Positions 59,206 to 64,000 of a stretch of DNA of 64,000 nucleotides are shown one piece after another. Location: NCBI RefSeq assembly GCF_032854445.1, contig NC_088307.1:22940001-23004000 (forward strand), read 5' to 3'. This stretch comes from Liolophura sinensis. Its lineage: Eukaryota; Mollusca; Polyplacophora; Chitonida; Chitonidae. A model generated the notes under the pieces. That model was not told the origin of the DNA, made no database searches, and worked only from the letters and a program-made list of their open reading frames with translations. A program made the translations under genes and the position numbers. The first letter of the stretch is position 1. Each line of letters opens with the position of its first letter.

Positions 59206-62037
59206 TCAGGCAGGTTCATTTTTCAGCAGGTCAATCATTTTTATTATTATTATTTTCAGGCAGTACATTTTTCACCAAGTCAATCATTCAGTCCTCCCGC
59301 TTCAATGTGTGGTAAGTCATTAGTCAGTGAGTCACTGAATCATTTACAAATGAGTCATTAGTGAGTCAGTCATTAAATCATTCATGAATAAGTCATCGAC
59401 CAAGCATTGATCAAGTGTTTCATTTGTTCAATCAGTCCTTGGTAAATTAATGAGTCATTAGTCTGTAAGTCATTGGTCTTTCGTCAGTCAGTCTTTGGTC
59501 ACCGTCTTTCATCTGTGAGTCATTGGGCACTGAGTCTTTTATTATCCTGGTACAACCAGACATGGCATAGTTCCTTCGATTTACTTCAATGACCGGTATT
59601 TTTACTCAACCTTAGATAGGGAGTGTGTATTTAGACAGAAAACATTGTCTAAAACCAACCCCAAGTCGGATCATGACGGTAGCCTACATTAAAATCGGAA
59701 ATATGGGTGCTTTGTTGGCATAATGCTTAGCGTAAGGATATAGACTCGGTGTCAGTATAATGTGAATGGGCGAGACGTCATGGGTAATGGCTTGGGCATG
59801 GCGTTTCACTGAGACAGCACTATCACTACTCACAGAATAATGAAAGCAACGTTAAACAAACTAAAGACAGTGACACATCGGCATGCCAAGTGAGATCGCA
59901 TGGTCACGCATATACGCGAATTTTAGCCACAAAGGGGGGGTTCCCCGATTTTATAAAAAAAAATGTTCCAGCCCTATGAAAAAGCCTTATCGGCCTATCG
60001 CCGTGAATTTAATTACGAGCGTATGGATGTATTTCGTTCAGCAGGACAATTTCCCCGTGGGTGTATTAAGTGCATGCTTCAGCACATGACCCTAGATGTG
60101 TAAACTATGTTACAAGTCATCATCTCTTACTGATACTTCATTGGCCTGTCTTAGAAAAGTGCCTCGCTGCAGTTAGAGAAAATGCTTGTGTGTGTTGTTC
60201 AGATTTACCAGTTTTGTCCAACTATAGGTCAGCTGAGATTACATTTGTTTTTTATTGTCTGTAATTTTTTTTTACCTGAAAGATGAAAACCTCAGATGTG
60301 AATAAATTTTTTACATGCAGTTATCTGCAGAGTTAGTATTTCTTTTTATATCTGAAATACAACAACAAACCCTTCTAGCACAAACAAATTAAAACATCTT
60401 ACTCTAATTAACAATTGACCGACTAAATCAACCAGTCATAAACGTCGCAGCATTTGGTCTATGAAGACATAATTTTTAAACCAAATATTTTGCTGATCTC
60501 CAACTTTCTATTTTTATTTATTTTTAACCGTGCGGTTATTTAAAATTTTTGTTTTGTCTTTTGTTTTTTTTCTGTAACCTGGATATTTCTTTTTGTTAAG
60601 AGTTTGTTTCAGTCAGAACGCTTACAATATCTTTCTGCCTAATGTGCCCATCTTCATAATGATTCATTTTATAGCCTGGGGCGTGTCGGCAACACCGTCG
60701 CCTGCACTTCACTGATATGACATCTTTAACCGCTTATACCATGCGGTTATAAATAATGAGAGTGTACACAAAAATGACACACATAATGACACAACGCTGT
60801 ACAAGTGATGACAATGTACCAAAAATACACAGTACACTTAATGAGACAATGCTGTACAAGTGAAGGCAGTGTACCAAAATACACAGCACACTTAATGAGA
60901 CAATGCTGTGCAAGTGATGACAGTGTACCAAAATACACAGTACACTTAATAACACAATGAGGGCCTCCAAAGGCGAGGGGTTAGTACGCCTGCACGGTGC
61001 AAGGATCTAGCAGCCTCCCATCAATAGGGTCGCTGTGAGTCCAGCTCAGGCTGGCTTCCACTCTGGCCGTACCTGGGAAGGTCTGCCAGTAACCCACCGT
61101 TGTGGATTCCCCTCGGGTTCTGCCCGGTTTCCTCCCACCGTAATGCTGGACGCCGTCGTGTAAGCCAAATACTCTTAAGTACGACGTAAAACACCAGTAA
61201 TATAAATAAATACATAATGACAAAATACAGCATACACAATTACACAGTGCACTAAATGACACAATGCTGTACAGCTGGCGACAGCATACACAATTACACA
61301 GTATATTAAATGACACAATGCTATACAGGTGGGGACAGTGTACACAATTACACAGTACACTAAATGACACAATGCTGTATTGGTGGTGGCAGTGTACACA
61401 ATTACACAGTACAGTAAATGACAAAATGGTGCACAGGTGGCGAAAGCATACACAATTACACAGTACACTAAATGACAATGTTATACAGGTGGGGACAGTA
61501 TAAACAGTTACACAGTACACAAAATGACACAATACTGTACATGTGGCAACAGTATACACAACTACATAATACACTAAATGACACAATGGTGCACAGGTGG
61601 CAACAGTGTACACAATTACACAGTACAGTAAATGACACAATGCTGCACAGGTGGCGACAGTGTACACAATTACACAGTACACTAAATGACACAATGCTGT
61701 ACAGGTGGTGACAGTGTACATAATAAAGAAAACACTCTAAATGACACAATGCTGTACAAGTGGTGACAGTGTACACCAATAAACAAATAAACAAATGTGT
61801 TGATGGCGATGCCATAGAAACATCCCTTTTATCGTACTACTAGAAGGGGGCTTCCGTGGATAAGTTGGTTAGCGCGCGGTCGCTGTGAGTTCAACTCCAG
61901 CTCAGGCTGGCTTCCTCTCCGGCCGTACGTGGGAAGGTTTATCAGCAACCTGCGGATGGTCGTGGGTTTTCCCCCGGGCTCTACCCGATTTCCACCCACC
62001 ATAATGCTGACCGCCGTCGTATAAGTCAAATGTGTCC

Positions 62038-62085
<48 letters not shown>

Positions 62086-62427
62086 ACACGTATATGTATG
62101 CTCTCATAGTTCTGTTGTGATTTGTTATACACGTCGTTTTGTGAATAAGTGCCTACACCTTCTGATTATTGACCTGGATCGTTCATTTTGATTGACGGCT
62201 CGTATACCAATGTTTGTTTCAACTCCCCATAGATCCTTGAAATAGTCGGATGTAAAACTCCCTGTTTACTGATGTGTCAATATTTCCAGTTATTATTTAT
62301 GTATAATTTCATATCACAAAGAAAATTCTCATTTGTTTTTATTAATTACTTTTACAGGGCGTGAGTTGTCGAGACGACTCTATATGCGTAGTGAACGACC
62401 AACTGGAAGGAATCTGCAAACCTATAT
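56525..62427 (+). CDS. Small secreted cysteine-rich protein, partial (two exons, continues past the window)
   Basis: Exon 1 coding 56525-56557 gives MLMSLITLCLL and ends at CTG|GTAAGT in phase 0. Exon 2 at 62358-62427 follows 'attacttttacag', encodes GVSCRDDSICVVNDQLEGIC then KPI, and ends at ATAT|GTAAGT in phase 1. Joined, they make a signal peptide and a short cysteine-spaced module (C-x5-C-x9-C). No further exon is evident before 64000, so the gene runs out of the window. The layout (11-codon leader exon, then an exon starting Gly-Val) matches the WAP gene at 33.6-21.7 kb. Function is unknown. The main doubt is the 5.8-kb intron; extra exons could lie within it. Confidence 0.55.
56617..56882. 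repeat. Long inverted repeat around (AT)n
   Basis: About 95-bp arms (e.g. 'ataggatgattgcatgtaat' left, 'attacatgcaatcatcctat' right) flank about 72 bp of pure AT at 56712-56783. It lies 60 bp inside intron 1 of the small secreted gene. Confidence 0.93.
57094..57320 (-). mobile_element. SINE family 1, near full length
   Basis: 'cgccgtactcaagaatattt' to 'cattggtgagagactccttg'; the extreme head is missing. Confidence 0.92.
57395..57565 (+). repeat. Dispersed repeat family copy, partial
   Basis: 'gccatatttcaccggttacg' occurs twice, then 'gtcgctgctctggtcttact' and 'gcgtcttaattatattata'. Confidence 0.7.
57594..57755 (+). repeat. 34-bp tandem repeat
   Basis: Five units of 'gtgacgtctaatgatttgga' + 'gtaattctagatca'. 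The unit is the left edge of the dispersed repeat family. Confidence 0.88.
57756..58025 (+). repeat. Dispersed repeat family copy, left part
   Basis: 'ttgcagttaacatcattgca' to 'catttcaccggttacgtg'-type blocks; matches 38395-38625 and 52600-52790. Confidence 0.7.
58026..58918. other. Intron of the small secreted gene, no feature seen
   Basis: Low-complexity 'aatcaatcaatc' near 58480. Nothing else recognised. Confidence 0.4.
58920..59054. mobile_element. MITE-like foldback element
   Basis: Terminal inverted repeats 'gggcccagtttttcaaaagt' (left) and 'acttttgaacaactggccc' (right). An inner palindrome 'actttagtccagactaaagt' is present. 135 bp with no ORF. Confidence 0.8.
59093..59300 (+). repeat. 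Triplicated 'tttcaggcagtacatttttc' block with (TTG)n(TTA)n
   Basis: Three copies of a ~40-bp block, each preceded by pyrimidines and 'cag'. A TTG then TTA triplet microsatellite (59130-59204) lies between the first two. Confidence 0.8.
59301..59560 (+). repeat. Low-complexity 'gagtcatt' region
   Basis: Quasi-repeats of 'gtcattagtcagtgagtcac' type; no coding sense. Confidence 0.6.
59745..59870 (+). mobile_element. SINE family 2-related fragment
   Basis: 'ctcggtgtcagtataatgtg' and 'gcatggcgtttcactgagac' resemble the family 2 body, diverged. Confidence 0.5.
59871..60740. other. AT-rich non-coding stretch
   Basis: No feature recognised. Confidence 0.4.
60745..61775 (+). repeat. 54-bp tandem array interrupted by a SINE
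   Basis: Units of 'acacaatgctgtacaggtgg' + 'tgacagtgtacacaattaca' + 'cagtacactaaatg'. About four copies lie before 60957 and about ten after 61213. Long minus-strand frames here are repeat artefacts. Confidence 0.95.
60960..61213 (+). mobile_element. SINE family 1 inside the 54-bp array
   Basis: Head 'gggcctccaaaggcgagggg', body 'ggctggcttccactctggcc', tail 'acgacgtaaaacaccagtaa'. Confidence 0.92.
61846..62036 (+). mobile_element. SINE family 1, head deleted, followed by (CA)n
   Basis: 'gggggcttccgtggataagt' to 'cgccgtcgtataagtcaaat'. The normal A/T tail is replaced by the CA repeat. Confidence 0.9.
62040..62089. repeat. (CA)n microsatellite
   Basis: About 24 CA units with one TA interruption. 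Confidence 0.98.
62095..62240 (+). repeat. Dispersed repeat family copy, right part
   Basis: 'ctgattattgacctggatcg' and 'gattgacggctcgtataccaa'. Confidence 0.7.
62358..62427 (+). CDS. Small secreted gene exon 2
   Basis: A 70-nt exon between a strong acceptor (tttacag) and a consensus donor (GTAAGT). In phase 0 it reads Gly-Val-Ser-Cys then DDSICVVNDQLEGICKPI. The other open frame lacks the cysteine pattern. Confidence 0.6.
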
Positions 62428-62766
62428 GTAAGTATAATACGTGCAGTTATCCACATGTAATTAAAGGGATACAGAATCCATTCTTATTGGCTGGTGTGAG
62501 AGATAGGCAAGTCCACGATATGCCTAGACTAAGATGAAATTTAGGTATGGTACATTCATTCAAGCGTGACCAAGGCTGGAGGTTTTAACCCAGGAAATCC
62601 TATCTCTACTATCAGCCAATCAGCGAATATTCTGTATTAACATTTTAGAACATTTACCTAATACATGGCGTAACTCTCTTTTTTGTTTCATCTGTTTGGG
62701 TCTTTTTTAACGTTTTAGCATTCTTAAATGATCCAGTATGAAATGAGATTGCACAATTGAGAACTC

Positions 62767-63042
62767 TTTTATCACTAAAGGGGGCTTCCGTGGCTCATTC
62801 GGTTAGCGCGCTAGCGCAGCGTAATGACCCAGAAGTCTCTCACCAATGCGGTAGCTGTGAGTTCATGCTGGCCGTAAGTGGGAAGGTCTGCCAGCAACCT
62901 GCGGATGGTCATGGGTTTCCTCCGGGCTCTGCCCGGTTTTCCTCCCGCCATAATGTTCACCGCCTTCGTATAAGTGAAATATTCTTGAGTACGGCGTAAA
63001 ACACCAATCAAATAAATAGGTAAATAAATTTTATCACTAAAG
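62767..63042 (+). mobile_element. SINE family 1, young copy with 14-bp target-site duplication
   Basis: ttttatcactaaag flanks it exactly at 62767-62780 and 63029-63042. Near-consensus head and tail, with a short deletion between 'gagttcatgctggc' and 'cgtaagtgggaagg'. Confidence 0.96.
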
Positions 63043-63076
63043 GTACTAAAAGCCATTCTGTATAATGTGACATGGC

Positions 63077-63268
63077 AAAAATGTTAGGCAACTGGTGTTG
63101 ACCTTAATTTACTGATCACCTAGCTCACCATGTTCCGGAGGAACAAATGAAGCCACTTTCCTTCACAATCGCTCAGGCGCTTAATCTTCTCCATCGACTG
63201 TCCACTCCAAAAAGCTATTGTAATGCTTTTGTAGTACATCTAACCGAAAATAGTTGCCTAACATTTTT
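63077..63268. mobile_element. MITE-like element with perfect 17-bp inverted ends
   Basis: aaaaatgttaggcaact at 63077-63093 and its exact reverse complement at 63252-63268. 192 bp, no ORF, no relative elsewhere in this window. Confidence 0.78.
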
Positions 63269-63653
63269 GACCGGTCATATGATGCAATAGGATATTTTTT
63301 ACCTTTAGCAAGATAAGAGTTCGAACTCGAAACTCGTCTATTGGTTTGTATCAATGACGGCTCAATCAGCTGTAAACCTGACTCACGTGTCACGTCGGTA
63401 TATCTCGTCTGTTAACTTTGAGTGCCTTTCAATGCAAATCAAATTAATTATAAAAGATCATACAAGTGTTTTTAATAATACATTTTCACTGTTAAGGTTA
63501 GCGCTTCATGGGTCGTTTAAGCAGTTTTTTTTATTGGTTGAAAACCACTTATTTTGCATCAAGAACGCTTGGAACTCTAAAGGTGACCCTATCTTGTCAA
63601 CGTTTTGTTGTTTACATCGGACACAAATTTGTCTTTATCGACAACTGATATTC
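63269..63653. other. No feature seen
   Basis: AT-rich. The next exon of the small secreted gene was searched for here and not found. Confidence 0.4.
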
Positions 63654-63905
63654 TAGCAAGATACACGATTTGAATACGGATTTCACCCAGTCACCTAGAA
63701 CATATCTTGCGTCTTTCAAACTTTATTGAAAACTGTTGACTGCTTCTCTTTGCATGATTCCGTCCTAATTTCGTACTTCATATACTTTCTTAGTTCTTTG
63801 GTGGTTTGTGTTATACGTCGTTTGGGAATTGGTCTTGCGATTATTGACCTGGAACGTCCTTGTTGATTGACGGCTGGTAGACGAATGTTTCGACTCCAAT
63901 TTTCT
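63654..63905 (+). repeat. Dispersed repeat family copy, right part
   Basis: 'acacgatttgaatacggatt', 'aaaactgttgactgcttctc', 'ggtcttgcgattattgacct' and 'gattgacggctggtagacga' in order; the best match to 52860-53040. Confidence 0.8.
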
Positions 63906-64000
63906 ACACCCATATACAACTAACCGTCAACGTATGAATGAAACATTCTTGTGCGGGCGTTTGAAAGCATTAACAACAACAAATCAATGATATTCTTTAA

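Noticed and set aside
59115-59361. ORFs with Leu, Tyr, Cys or Ile runs
   Set aside because: Translation of the TTG/TTA triplet repeat.
60981-61815. Cys/Val/Leu-rich ORFs of up to 246 residues
   Set aside because: They read through the 54-bp tandem array and a SINE; no coding evidence.

Overview
This is eukaryotic, almost certainly lophotrochozoan (most likely mollusc) genomic DNA. It is AT-rich and intron-rich, and it is packed with tRNA-derived SINEs that end in a conserved tail reading 'cgccgtactcaagaatattt' on the reverse strand, a signature I associate with mollusc-type SINEs. Species cannot be fixed from the sequence. There are no bacterial operons, CRISPR arrays or plasmid features. 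Three protein-coding genes can be supported, all split by introns.

Gene 1 (+, coding exons 4646-11813) encodes a long, Ser/Pro/Thr-rich RING-H2 E3 ubiquitin ligase of about 1030 residues. The RING is split across the last two exons. Its 3' flank or UTR (11814 to about 13.1 kb) carries a degenerate tandem repeat and a SINE-tail insertion. It is followed by a 62-bp satellite (13140-14776) that grades into a related 68-bp satellite (to about 15480) and then into decayed copies to about 16.2 kb.

Gene 2 (-, 33644 down to 21682) is a secreted protein with four WAP (four-disulfide-core) domains. Splice sites and phases let me join four exons over 12 kb: an 11-codon signal-peptide exon, a 22-codon exon, a 91-nt six-cysteine exon and the long WAP exon. 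The total is 1275 nt, or 424 residues. Its intron 2 holds a decayed Ty3/Gypsy LTR retrotransposon (24767-29575) that landed inside an older SINE.

Gene 3 (+, from 56525, running off the right edge) starts with a similar 11-codon signal-peptide exon, then an exon beginning Gly-Val and carrying cysteines. It shares exon layout with gene 2 and may belong to the same class of secreted cysteine-rich proteins.

The rest is a repeat landscape. There are about 27 copies of one SINE family, several with clear target-site duplications, and members of at least two or three other SINE families. There are fragments of a RNase H-bearing LINE (50.4-51.5 kb) and of another reverse transcriptase (36.4-37.6 kb). 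There is a 41-bp monomer satellite (35-36 kb) with an 82-bp dimeric relative (37.7-38.3 kb), and arrays of 48, 17, 34 and 54 bp. Several foldback or MITE-like elements are present, as is an apparently undescribed dispersed repeat family (38.4, 46.2, 52.5-53.0, 57.4-58.0, 62.1 and 63.7 kb). I see no dedicated new multi-gene system. The most interesting leads are the two small-exon secreted genes and the satellite and repeat birth events.
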